Assembly: GCF_004217185.1 (NCBI RefSeq)
Contig: NZ_SHKL01000001.1
Coordinates: 5,702,001 to 5,766,000, forward strand
Origin: Pseudonocardia sediminis
GTDB lineage: Bacteria; Actinomycetota; Actinomycetes; Mycobacteriales; Pseudonocardiaceae
Direction: 5' to 3'
DNA: 64,000 nt
The notes beneath the pieces were generated by a model. The model was not told the DNA's origin. It saw only the letters and a program-made list of their open reading frames with translations, and did not search any database. This document shows, piece by piece, positions 56,942-64,000 of the stretch (the stretch's first letter is position 1; each line of letters starts with the position of its first letter). Both the position numbers and the translations under genes were made by a program.

Positions 56942-58483
56942 TCAGCGGCGGCGGGCCTTGACCTTCCGCGGCGGCGGCAGCGCGCCCTCGGCGCGCAGCT
57001 TCGCCGCGTGCTCGGCGAGACCGTCGACCAGCGTCGGGACGCGGGCCTCGTCGGGCTGCACGTCGACGCGCAGGCCGAACTCGCGCGCGGTCTCCGCGGT
57101 GGCCGGGCCGATGCAGGCGACCAGGGTGCGGGTGTGCGGCTTGCCCGCGATCCCGACCAGGTTGCGCACCGTGGACGACGAGGTGAAGCAGACCGCGTCG
57201 AAACCGCCGGTCTTGATCGCCTCACGGATCGGCGCGGCCGGCGGGGCGGCGCGCACGGTCCGGTAGGCGGTCACGTCGTCGATCTCCCAGCCGCGCTCGC
57301 CGAGGCCGGCGGCGAGGGTCTCGGTGGCGATGTCGGCGCGCGGGAGCAGCACCCGGTCGACCGGGTCCAGCACGTCGTCGTAGGGCGGGAAGATCTCCAG
57401 CAGGCCCTCGGACGTCGAGGTCTGGGCCTCGTCCACGTCGGGCACCAGCTCGGGCACGATGCCGAACTCGCGCACCTTCTCCGCGGTCGCGTTGCCGACG
57501 CAGGCGATCTTGACGCCGGAGAACGCGCGGGCGTCGAGGCCGAACTCGGCGAACTTCTCCCAGACCGCCTTGACGGCGTTGGTCGAGGTGAACACGACCC
57601 ACTGGTAGCGGCCGTCGACCAGGCCCTTGACCGAGCGCTCCATCTGCGCGGGCGAGCGGGGCGGCTCGACGGCGATCGTCGGGACCTCCTCCGGGATCGC
57701 GCCGTGCATCCGCAGCCGCTCGCTCATCACGCCGGCCTGGTCCTTGGTGCGCGGCACCAGGACGCGCCAGCCGTAGAGCGCGCGCGACTCCCACCAGGAC
57801 AGGTCACCGCGGCGGCCGGCGGCGTCGCCGACGGCGAGCACCAGCGAGCCCTCCAGGTCGGCGCCGTCGGAGGCCATCGTGCCCAGCGTCGAGGACTGCG
57901 TCTTCTGCGTCGACGTCGTGCCGCCGGCGGTGATCGCGACCGGCGTCTCGGACGGCACGCCCTGCGCGGCCAGACCGGCGGTCACGTCGGCCAGCAGCGC
58001 GGCGGTCGCGTGCAGCACGACGGGTCCCGGGGACGCGGCCAGCGCGGCCCAGTCGACCCCGGCGCGGACGTCGGCCTCGACGTGCGCCGAGCCCAGCGCG
58101 ACACCGGCGTAGGCCGGGACGGCGGTGGACGACGGCACGCCGGGCACCACGTCGAACGGGGAACCGGTGGCCGAGACGGCCAGCGCCTCGGCGACGATCG
58201 CGTCGTTGGTGAGCGGGTCGCCGGAGACCAGGCGCGCCACCGAGCGACCGTTGCCGGCCTCGGCCAGCAGATCGCCTGCGACGTCACCGGGCTGCCCGAC
58301 GGCCGGACGCACCTCGGCACCGTCGGCGGTCAGGGCCAGGATCGCGTCGGGCACGTCCGGGTCGACGATCACGAGCGGCGAACCGGCCAGCACCTCACGT
58401 GCGCGCACGGTGAGCAGCCCGGGGTCGCCGGGCCCGCTGCCGACGAAGGCGATCCGTCCCGGGGTGGTAGGTCCAGTGGTCAT
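56942..58483 (-). CDS. hemD: uroporphyrinogen-III methyltransferase / uroporphyrinogen-III synthase fusion
   Basis: A two-domain protein of 513 residues. The N-terminal half (about 1-240) is a tetrapyrrole methylase of the CobA/CysG type (RIAFVGSGPGDPGLLTVRA and RLVSGDPLTNDAIVAEAL), which starts the branch to siroheme or cobalamin. The C-terminal half (about 255-500) is uroporphyrinogen-III synthase (GWRVLVPRTKDQAGVMSERL, WVVFTSTNAVKAVWEKFAE, FTSSSTVRNLVGIAG). A basic tail ends in KVKARRR. Both activities use products of HemC. Start ATG 58483, 3 bp after the hemC stop. Confidence 0.93.
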   Translation of the reverse strand: MTTGPTTPGRIAFVGSGPGDPGLLTVRAREVLAGSPLVIVDPDVPDAILALTADGAEVRPAVGQPGDVAGDLLAEAGNGRSVARLVSGDPLTNDAIVAEALAVSATGSPFDVVPGVPSSTAVPAYAGVALGSAHVEADVRAGVDWAALAASPGPVVLHATAALLADVTAGLAAQGVPSETPVAITAGGTTSTQKTQSSTLGTMASDGADLEGSLVLAVGDAAGRRGDLSWWESRALYGWRVLVPRTKDQAGVMSERLRMHGAIPEEVPTIAVEPPRSPAQMERSVKGLVDGRYQWVVFTSTNAVKAVWEKFAEFGLDARAFSGVKIACVGNATAEKVREFGIVPELVPDVDEAQTSTSEGLLEIFPPYDDVLDPVDRVLLPRADIATETLAAGLGERGWEIDDVTAYRTVRAAPPAAPIREAIKTGGFDAVCFTSSSTVRNLVGIAGKPHTRTLVACIGPATAETAREFGLRVDVQPDEARVPTLVDGLAEHAAKLRAEGALPPPRKVKARRR

Positions 58484-58486
58484 TCT

Positions 58487-59464
58487 TCAACTCCCGATAC
58501 GGCGGTCATCGGGGCGACCGGCGTCCGCCGGAACCGGCAGTTCGCCGTCGCCCATGTCGAGGAGCTCGTGCGCGAGCGCAGCTCCGAGCTTCTCGGCGGC
58601 GTCCATCTCTCCGGTGATGGAGGTCCGCAGCAGCGAACCCCCGGTGGTGCCGACGACGGCCCGCAGCGAGAGCCGTTCGATCACGTGCCCGTCCTCGTCG
58701 AGGTCGGACACCACGTCGGCGAGTGCACCGATCGGTGCACTGCAGCCGGCCTCGAGGGTGGCCAGCACCGCCCGCTCGGCCGTCACCGCGGCACGTGTCG
58801 GGGCGTCGTCCAGTGTGGTGACGAGCATCCGGGCGAGCTCGGTGTCGCCCGCCCGGCACTCCAGCGCCAGCGCTCCCTGTGCGGGGGCCGGCACCATCTG
58901 CATCATCGGGTCGAGGAGCTCGTCGGCCTCGTCGATGCGGCCCAGCCTGCGCAGCCCGGCCGCGGCCACGACCACGGCGTCGAGCTCGCCGGAGCGCACC
59001 TTCCCGATCCGGGTGTCCACGTTGCCGCGGATGGCGCGGACCTCCAGCCCCAGGCCGAGCGCCTCAAGCTGGGCCATCCGGCGCGGGGAGCCGGTGCCGA
59101 CGGTGCAGCCCGGGGTCAGCTCGCCGAGCACCCGTCCGCGGCTGGAGACCAGCGCGTCCCGCGGGTCCTCGCGCTCCGGGACCGCGGCCAGGGTCAGGCG
59201 CGGGTCCGGTGCGGTGGGCAGGTCCTTGTAGGAGTGCACGGCGACGTCGATCTCGCCGGCGGCCAGCGCCTCGCGCAGCTGCGAGACGAACACCCCGACG
59301 CCCAGCTCGACGACCGGGGCCATCGAGCGGTCGCCGCTGGTGGACACGGTCACGAGCTCGCACGGGTGCCCGGCGGCGCGCAGCCGCTCGGCCACCGTGC
59401 CGGACTGCGCCATCGCCAGCTTCGACGGGCGGGTGCCGATCCGCAGTGCCGGGATCTCGCTCAT
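58487..59464 (-). CDS. hemC: hydroxymethylbilane synthase (porphobilinogen deaminase)
   Basis: Joins four porphobilinogens into hydroxymethylbilane (325 residues). The N-terminus has IGTRPSKLAMAQSGTVAERL, the active-site aspartate region lies in VHSYKDLPTAPDPRL, and the cysteine that holds the dipyrromethane cofactor is in LEAGCSAPIGALAD. Start ATG overlaps the hemA stop (59461-59464). The gene lies directly before hemD in the rex-hemACD order. Confidence 0.96.
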   Translation of the reverse strand: MSEIPALRIGTRPSKLAMAQSGTVAERLRAAGHPCELVTVSTSGDRSMAPVVELGVGVFVSQLREALAAGEIDVAVHSYKDLPTAPDPRLTLAAVPEREDPRDALVSSRGRVLGELTPGCTVGTGSPRRMAQLEALGLGLEVRAIRGNVDTRIGKVRSGELDAVVVAAAGLRRLGRIDEADELLDPMMQMVPAPAQGALALECRAGDTELARMLVTTLDDAPTRAAVTAERAVLATLEAGCSAPIGALADVVSDLDEDGHVIERLSLRAVVGTTGGSLLRTSITGEMDAAEKLGAALAHELLDMGDGELPVPADAGRPDDRRIGS

Positions 59465-60918
59465 GATGCGTCTCCCTGCTCCGGGGGCATGGTGCCCATC
59501 GTGGTCGGGTTCAGCGCGGCGGCCAGGTTGCCGTCCTCGCCCTCGGGCCCGCGGAACGGCGCGGCGACGGCCGCGGCGGCGCTCGGGTCGAGCTCGAACA
59601 GGGTGCGCAGCGCGGCCGCGTAGCCCTCGCCGTCCGGACCCTCGGCCAGGCGCTTGACCTGCACCGTCGGCGTGTGCAGCAGTTTGTCCACGACGCGCCG
59701 GACGCTGCGCGAGAGTTCCTCGCGCACCTTGTCGTCGAGGTCCGGCAGGCGCGAGTCCAGGCGCAGCAGCTCGGCGTCGACGACCTCGGAGGCGCGGCGG
59801 CGCAGCGCGGTGACGGTCGGGGTGACCTCGGCGCTGCGCTGACCGGCGAGGTAGCTCTGGGCCTCCTCGGCGACCATCCGCTGGGCGACGGCGACCGAGC
59901 CGCCGTCGACGGAGTCCAGCAGGCGGCGCTGCAGCGTGATCAGGTCGACGACCGCGACGCCGGGCACGTCTGCGACGGCCGGGTCGACGTCGCGGGGCAG
60001 GCCCAGGTCGCAGACGACGAGCGGGCGGCTCGCGCGGCCGGCCATCGCCTCGATCACCGGGTCCACCCCGACGACCGTGCCGATCGAGCCGGTGCAGGCC
60101 AGGAGCAGGTCGGCGCCGGCCAGCTCGGCGGTCAGGTCGGACAGCGGGCCGGAGCGGGCGGGGGTGCCCTGGTCGAGCACCTTCTCCGCCAGGCGCGCGC
60201 CGGGCTCGGCGGAGCGGTTGAGCACGACGATCTCCGACGCCCCGGCGCGGCGCAGGTGCGCGGCGGCCAGGGCACCCATGGCGCCGGCCCCGACGATCAC
60301 CGCGCGGGCGCCGTCCAGGCCGGAGACGTCGGACCCGGAGTCGTCCTGGTCCGCGGTGTTCCCGGAGGGCCGCCCGGCCTGCGGGCTGAGCTCGCGCCCG
60401 GCGTCGCGCAGCGCCTCGGAGACGACGGAGGCGCCCGCCTCGTCGATCCCGGTGCCGGCGTGCACCCGCTTGCCGACGCGCAGCGACTGCTGCACCAGCT
60501 CGTGCAGGACCTTGCCGACCGAGCCGGCGGCGTCCGCGGCGGCGTAGGCCGAGCGCAGCTGCCCGAGGATCTGCGACTCGCCGACCACCATCGAGTCCAG
60601 GCCCGCGGCGAGGGAGAACAGGTGCTGCACCGCGGAGCCCGCGTAGTGCACGAACAGGTGCTCGGAGAGCTCACCGAGCTCGAAGCCGGCGTGCCGGCCC
60701 AGGACCTCGGTGACGTCGCCGAGGCCGCCGTGGAACGCGTCGACGACGGCCACGACCTCGATCCGGTTGCACGTCGAGAGCAGGACCGCCTCGTCGACGT
60801 GGGCACGGTCGAGCATCTCCTCGAGCAGCTTCGGCACCTCGGCCGGAGCCACCGCGAGACGCTCGAGCATCTCCACCGGCGCGCTGCGGTGTGACAGGCC
60901 GACCACGAGGACACTCAT
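59461..60918 (-). CDS. hemA: glutamyl-tRNA reductase
   Basis: Reduces glutamyl-tRNA to glutamate-1-semialdehyde, the first step of the C5 heme pathway (485 residues). The catalytic cysteine is Cys50 in LLSTCNRIEVVAV; the NADPH-binding domain has VIVGAGAMGALAAAHLRRAG, and a helical dimer domain follows. An insertion rich in Gly, Asp and Ser (about 178-205) lies just before the nucleotide site and is unusual in length. It overlaps the rex stop (60915-60918), so expression follows the redox repressor. Confidence 0.95.
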   Translation of the reverse strand: MSVLVVGLSHRSAPVEMLERLAVAPAEVPKLLEEMLDRAHVDEAVLLSTCNRIEVVAVVDAFHGGLGDVTEVLGRHAGFELGELSEHLFVHYAGSAVQHLFSLAAGLDSMVVGESQILGQLRSAYAAADAAGSVGKVLHELVQQSLRVGKRVHAGTGIDEAGASVVSEALRDAGRELSPQAGRPSGNTADQDDSGSDVSGLDGARAVIVGAGAMGALAAAHLRRAGASEIVVLNRSAEPGARLAEKVLDQGTPARSGPLSDLTAELAGADLLLACTGSIGTVVGVDPVIEAMAGRASRPLVVCDLGLPRDVDPAVADVPGVAVVDLITLQRRLLDSVDGGSVAVAQRMVAEEAQSYLAGQRSAEVTPTVTALRRRASEVVDAELLRLDSRLPDLDDKVREELSRSVRRVVDKLLHTPTVQVKRLAEGPDGEGYAAALRTLFELDPSAAAAVAAPFRGPEGEDGNLAAALNPTTMGTMPPEQGDAS

Positions 60919-61688
60919 CGTGGGGACACCACCGATCCGTTCGTACCGACATTCATGTCACCGTCGTTCGTGCCGCCGGCCCGCGCGGACGCCGTGGCAC
61001 CCGCACCGTCCGACCCGCCCGCGACGTGGCGACGGGCCACGTGGAACGCCAGCACCTGCAGCTCGACCGCGAGGTCGACCTTGCGGACCTCGACGTCGGC
61101 CGGCACCTGCAGCACCACCGGGGCGAAGTTCAGGATCGACTGCACCCCGCCGCGCACGAGCAGGTCGCACACGCCCTGGGCGGCCGGTCCCGGCGTCGCC
61201 ACCATCCCGATCGTCACCCCGCGGTCGCGGCACACGGCCTCGATGTCGCGCACGTGCCCGACCTCGATGCCGTTGATCCGGATCCCGACCAGGTCGGGGT
61301 CCACGTCGAACATCGCACTGACCGGGAAGCCGCGCCCGGCGAAACCCGCGTATCCGGCCAGGGCGTGACCGAGGTTGCCCACCCCGACCAGCGCCACCGA
61401 CTGGTGGTGGTCGAGCCCGAGCACCCGTTCCAGCTGGTGCTGCAGCGAGGCGACGTCGTAACCGACGCCGCGGGTCCCGTAGGAGCCCAGGTAGGACAGG
61501 TCCTTGCGGAGCTTGGCCGAGTTGACCCCGGACGCCGTGGCGAGCTCCTCGCTCGACACCGTCTCCGCGCCGTTCTCGGCGAACTCGCCGAGCAGGCGCA
61601 GGTAGACGGCGAGCCGGGTGACCGTGGCCTCGGGGACCGGCCGCTTCGCGACGGGGGCGGCCGGAGGCGTCTCGGGCGGAGTGGTCAC
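60915..61688 (-). CDS. rex: redox-sensing transcriptional repressor Rex
   Basis: A repressor that senses the NADH/NAD+ ratio (257 residues). The N-terminal winged helix has RLAVYLRLLGEFAENGAETV and GVNSAKLRKDLSYLGSYGTR; the C-terminal Rossmann domain has VALVGVGNLGHALAGYAGFA, and the swapped helix lies at the end. When NADH rises, Rex releases its operators. The GTG at 61688 has GAGGAGG 9 bases upstream and is preferred over longer frames. The tail after residue 230 is Gly/Ala-rich. Two operator-like sites in this window (15884 and 61854) point to control of nuo and of rex-hemACD. Confidence 0.95.
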   Translation of the reverse strand: MTTPPETPPAAPVAKRPVPEATVTRLAVYLRLLGEFAENGAETVSSEELATASGVNSAKLRKDLSYLGSYGTRGVGYDVASLQHQLERVLGLDHHQSVALVGVGNLGHALAGYAGFAGRGFPVSAMFDVDPDLVGIRINGIEVGHVRDIEAVCRDRGVTIGMVATPGPAAQGVCDLLVRGGVQSILNFAPVVLQVPADVEVRKVDLAVELQVLAFHVARRHVAGGSDGAGATASARAGGTNDGDMNVGTNGSVVSPR

Positions 61689-61809
61689 GCGGGCGCCTCC
61701 TCGCAGCTCTTGTCTCGGGCCTGTCCATGGTCGATGCTGTCCCCGTACGGCACCGCCGCCGAGCGACTCGGCCGGGGGCGCGTCGGGGCACGCGTGGCCA
61801 GAGCACCTG

Positions 61810-61822
61810 CGGTAATACCGCG
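61810..61822. promoter_or_regulatory. palindrome between Rex operator and rex start
   Basis: GCGGTAATACCGC is a perfect 13-bp palindrome (6-bp arms, one central base), 32 bp from the Rex operator on the rex side. It may be a second operator or part of the promoter; the rest of the 345-bp gap shows no gene. Confidence 0.35.
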
Positions 61823-61853
61823 GGCCCGGCGACGAGAACTCACGGTAGCCGCT

Positions 61854-61871
61854 TGTGAAGGCCCGCACAAA
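61854..61871. promoter_or_regulatory. Rex operator upstream of rex-hemACD
   Basis: TTGTGAAGGCCCGCACAA has perfect outer arms TTGTG/CACAA with an 8-base centre, the spacing of Rex sites in Streptomyces. It lies 166 bp upstream of the rex start codon, so Rex probably controls its own operon. Confidence 0.75.
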
Positions 61872-61976
61872 GTTGCGATCTTGGCCTCTGACGTGCTCAC
61901 CGGGGCGGTGACCAGGACCGACCGGTGATCGAGAGAAATCCACCGCTCGTCGTGACCTTCCCCGCATCGAGGGCAT

Positions 61977-61997
61977 CGTCACGGCGACACCGTGACG
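61977..61997 (-). terminator. hairpin after the molybdopterin oxidoreductase gene
   Basis: CGTCACGG (61977-61984) and CCGTGACG (61990-61997) pair around a 5-base loop, starting 37 bp beyond the gene stop. Confidence 0.5.
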
Positions 61998-62033
61998 CAG
62001 CGCTCACCGCTCCGCATCGCCCGGTCGTCCGTC

Positions 62034-63626
62034 TCAGCCCACCGTGAACCGGCGCGACGGCCAGCCCGTGGCGCCGTCGGGGATCGGGTCCGCCCGCTGG
62101 TCGGTCTGGGTCGACCCGTCGGCGTCCGTGGCCCGGCACTCCACCGTCGGACGTCCGGCGGGCAGATCCAGCACGGCCTTCCACATCCGCCAGGTGTCGC
62201 CGCCGGGTGTCGCGGCCAGCGACGCCTCCTGCCACGGGCCGCCGTCCACACGGACCTCGACGCGGGAGATCCCCCGCGGCTGCGACCAGGCCGACCCGGC
62301 GATCGTCACCGGTCCGGCCGGCACGCTCGCGAACGCGCCCGGGACGTCGATCCGGGCGCCGGTCTTGATCGGGCCGAGCACGCCCCAGCCCTGGTCGATC
62401 CAGTACGCCTGCCGGTCGGCGAACGTCGTCAGCTCGATCTGCTCGAGCCACTTCGTCGCCGAGACGTAGCCGTAGAGGCCGGGCACGACGATCCGCACCG
62501 GGAAGCCGTGCTCGCGGGGCAGCGCCTCGCCGTTCATGCCGACCGCGAGCAGCGCGCCGCGGCCGGGTTCGAGCAGCACCGACGTCGGGCTGCCGGCCGT
62601 CCAGCCGTCGGTGCTGGTGGACAGGACCTGGTCGGCGCCGGGCAGCGGCCCCGCCTCGAGCAGCAGCTCGCGCAGGTCGACGCCGACGAACCGGGCGTTC
62701 GAGACGAGATCGCCGCCGACCTCGTTCGACACGCACGTCATCGTGACCCAGCGCTCGACGAGCGGGCGGCGCATCAGGTCGTCGAACCCGATGTCCAGCT
62801 CGCGGGCGACCATCCCGTGCACCCGCAGGCGCCAGGACTCGGCGGTCAGCGACGGCACCCGCAGCGCGGTGTCGATCCGGTAGAAGTCGGCGTTCGCGGT
62901 GGCGAACCGGGTCACGCCGGCGTCGGGGAGGTCGACGCCCGGCGGCAGCGCGGGCGCCCGGGTGACCGTCGCCGTGGCCAGGCGCCGGGTCACCGCGTCC
63001 CGCGACGCCGCGGGGCCCCCGGTCGCCGAGAGCCCCGAGCCCAGGCCCACCCCGGCCGCACCGGCGAGGAGCCCGCCCAGACCGGCGGCCGAGCCCGCGG
63101 CCAGCAGGCGGCGCCGGGTCAGCCCGGCGGCGGGCTCGCGCTGCCGGCCCGCCCGCAGCCCGACCCGGTGCAGCCGCCGGAACGCCCACACCGCGGAGAA
63201 CAGGGCCGCGGCCGGGGCGAGCAGGTCCAGCGGGCCGAACGACGACCCGGTCGCGACCGCGGCCACCCCGACGACGCCCAGTCCGGCGAGAACCCCCGAG
63301 CCCGGACGCTCGTCGCGGCGCGAGACCAGCCCGGCCACGGCGCCGACGACGACCAGCAGCACGACGATCCCGGCGATCAGGACGGCCTTGTCCGCGGTGC
63401 CGAACGTCGAGGTCGCGAACTCGACCAGCGGCTGCGGGGACAGGTTGATCACCCGGTCCCCCACCGCCAGCAGCGGCGCCGACGACGGCGAGAAGAGCCC
63501 GGCGACGAGCTGCCCGGCCCCGACGCCGAGCACCGTGGCGGCCAGACCGATCCCGGCGGCCTGCCCGGTGGCGAGCCGCGCGGGCGCGGGCGTCGTGGGG
63601 GCGGGCGGGGAGGTCGTCGACGTCAC
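62034..63626 (-). CDS. membrane-anchored molybdopterin-dependent oxidoreductase (sulfite oxidase-like)
   Basis: A protein of 530 residues. The first 160 residues hold about four membrane helices. They are followed by a basic segment (TRRRLLAAGSAAGLGG) that looks like a signal-type hydrophobic helix, and then an exported catalytic domain of the sulfite oxidase/YedY fold. The molybdenum cysteine lies in WVTMTCVSNEVGG; substrate-site residues include GFPVRIVVPGLYGYVSATKW. A C-terminal dimer/Ig-like domain has RVEVRVDGGPWQEASLA. The substrate is unknown (sulfite, or protein methionine sulfoxide as for MsrP). Start GTG 63626. Confidence 0.88.
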   Translation of the reverse strand: MTSTTSPPAPTTPAPARLATGQAAGIGLAATVLGVGAGQLVAGLFSPSSAPLLAVGDRVINLSPQPLVEFATSTFGTADKAVLIAGIVVLLVVVGAVAGLVSRRDERPGSGVLAGLGVVGVAAVATGSSFGPLDLLAPAAALFSAVWAFRRLHRVGLRAGRQREPAAGLTRRRLLAAGSAAGLGGLLAGAAGVGLGSGLSATGGPAASRDAVTRRLATATVTRAPALPPGVDLPDAGVTRFATANADFYRIDTALRVPSLTAESWRLRVHGMVARELDIGFDDLMRRPLVERWVTMTCVSNEVGGDLVSNARFVGVDLRELLLEAGPLPGADQVLSTSTDGWTAGSPTSVLLEPGRGALLAVGMNGEALPREHGFPVRIVVPGLYGYVSATKWLEQIELTTFADRQAYWIDQGWGVLGPIKTGARIDVPGAFASVPAGPVTIAGSAWSQPRGISRVEVRVDGGPWQEASLAATPGGDTWRMWKAVLDLPAGRPTVECRATDADGSTQTDQRADPIPDGATGWPSRRFTVG

Positions 63627-63688
63627 GGAGCTGCCTTCGGTGCGGGATCACCCGCCGGTTCGGCGGACATCACCCATCATGCGCCGGA

Positions 63689-63943
63689 TCACGACAGGGC
63701 CGCGCGCAGCCGCTCCTCCTCCACGCGCCAGAAGCCGTGCTCGCGGCCGTCGACGAGGATCACCGGGACCCGGTCGCCGTACTCGGCGCGCAGCTCGGGG
63801 TCGGTGTCGACGTCGACGGTGTCCCACGGCACCGACAGCTCGGCGCAGATCCGCGCCACCTCCTCCGCCGCGACGTCGCAGAGATGGCAGCCCTGACGGC
63901 TCAGGACACGGACGGCGTGCGCGCTCACACCCGGCCCGCTCAC
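63689..63943 (-). CDS. glutaredoxin-like protein
   Basis: A thioredoxin-fold protein of 84 residues with the redox pair in RQGCHLCDVAAEEV (CxxC), the cis-proline in DRVPVILVDGRE and a C-terminal helix. It is likely a thiol-disulfide reductant in the cytoplasm. The GTG at 63943 overlaps the stop of the acyl-CoA ligase gene (GTGA); another GTG at 63928 would shorten it by five residues. Mycobacteria keep a similar gene upstream of the hemA cluster. Confidence 0.85.
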   Translation of the reverse strand: MSGPGVSAHAVRVLSRQGCHLCDVAAEEVARICAELSVPWDTVDVDTDPELRAEYGDRVPVILVDGREHGFWRVEEERLRAALS

Positions 63944-64000
63944 AGCTGGGCCAGGGTGCGGCGGGCGATCTTGCCGGTCGGCGTGCGGGGCAGCTCCTCG
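63940..64000 (-). CDS. AMP-forming acyl-CoA synthetase (C-terminal end only)
   Basis: Only the last 19 codons are in the window. They read EELPRTPTGKIARRTLAQL and then stop. The P-RTPTGKI motif contains the C-terminal lysine typical of acyl-CoA synthetases and related adenylating enzymes. The stop overlaps the start of the glutaredoxin-like gene, so the two are probably coupled. The rest of the gene lies outside. Confidence 0.8.
   Translation of the reverse strand, partial: EELPRTPTGKIARRTLAQL

Noticed and set aside
1..64000. CRISPR arrays, transposases, prophage or tRNA genes
   Set aside because: None was recognised. The only regular array (37225-37831) has palindromic cores with variable similar spacers, unlike CRISPR, and no cas gene is near.

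Overview
This window is high-GC DNA with many GTG starts and frequent ATGA/GTGA stop-start overlaps. It carries a BldC regulator, a rex-hemA-hemC-hemD operon, a complete nuoA-N order, menaquinone genes and a mannosyltransferase of the mycobacterial MgtA type. Together these point to an actinobacterium of the Pseudonocardiaceae kind (Pseudonocardia-like). The assignment rests on gene content and protein style only. No rRNA or tRNA gene, prophage, transposase or CRISPR array was seen.

Layout. 1-15674 (- strand): the proton-pumping NADH:menaquinone oxidoreductase operon nuoABCDEFGHIJKLMN, transcribed right to left, with nuoN cut off by the window edge. A near-perfect Rex operator lies 210 bp upstream of nuoA. 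16012-24196: menaquinone genes menG, menF and menD mixed with two GT4 glycosyltransferases (one MgtA-like), an inositol-monophosphatase-like gene and a small DUF3592-type membrane gene. 24372-32479: general metabolism and accessory genes (old-yellow-enzyme reductase, PIG-L deacetylase, MHS-type transporter, dienelactone hydrolase, ABC-F ATPase, cysteine-less HesB-like protein, aldo/keto reductase, patatin). 32607-37088: a large FAD/Fe-S 2-hydroxyacid dehydrogenase (YdiJ/D-2-hydroxyglutarate type) and an iron-type hydroxyacid-oxoacid transhydrogenase, which could form a 2-hydroxyglutarate cycle. 37225-37831: an unusual non-coding array of 12 palindromic cores with alternating 30-bp and about 79-bp spacing. 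38601-45580: menB, a lysozyme-like membrane protein, menE, a large secreted protein, menA and a DUF4229-type gene. 45802-48497: bldC, a small membrane protein whose ribosome site is buried in a 17-bp hairpin, and a MinD/ParA-type ATPase with a long disordered N-terminus. 48541-53416: system II cytochrome c maturation (ccsB, resB, ccdA, resA) plus a histidine phosphatase. 53413-61688: heme synthesis (hemL, hemB, hemD fused to a uroporphyrinogen methyltransferase, hemC, hemA) headed by the redox repressor rex, with its own Rex operator upstream. 62034-64000: a membrane-anchored molybdopterin oxidoreductase, a glutaredoxin-like protein and the tail of an acyl-CoA ligase.

How it fits together. 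Most of the window builds an aerobic respiratory chain: the NADH dehydrogenase, its quinone (menF, D, E, B, A and G are here; menC and menH are not seen), the heme for cytochromes, and the machinery that attaches heme to c-type cytochromes. Rex, which senses NADH/NAD+, probably links NADH dehydrogenase and heme supply through the two operators seen here. The order hem - ccs - menA - menE - menB - menD - mgtA - menG resembles, from memory, the Rv0508-Rv0558 region of Mycobacterium tuberculosis.
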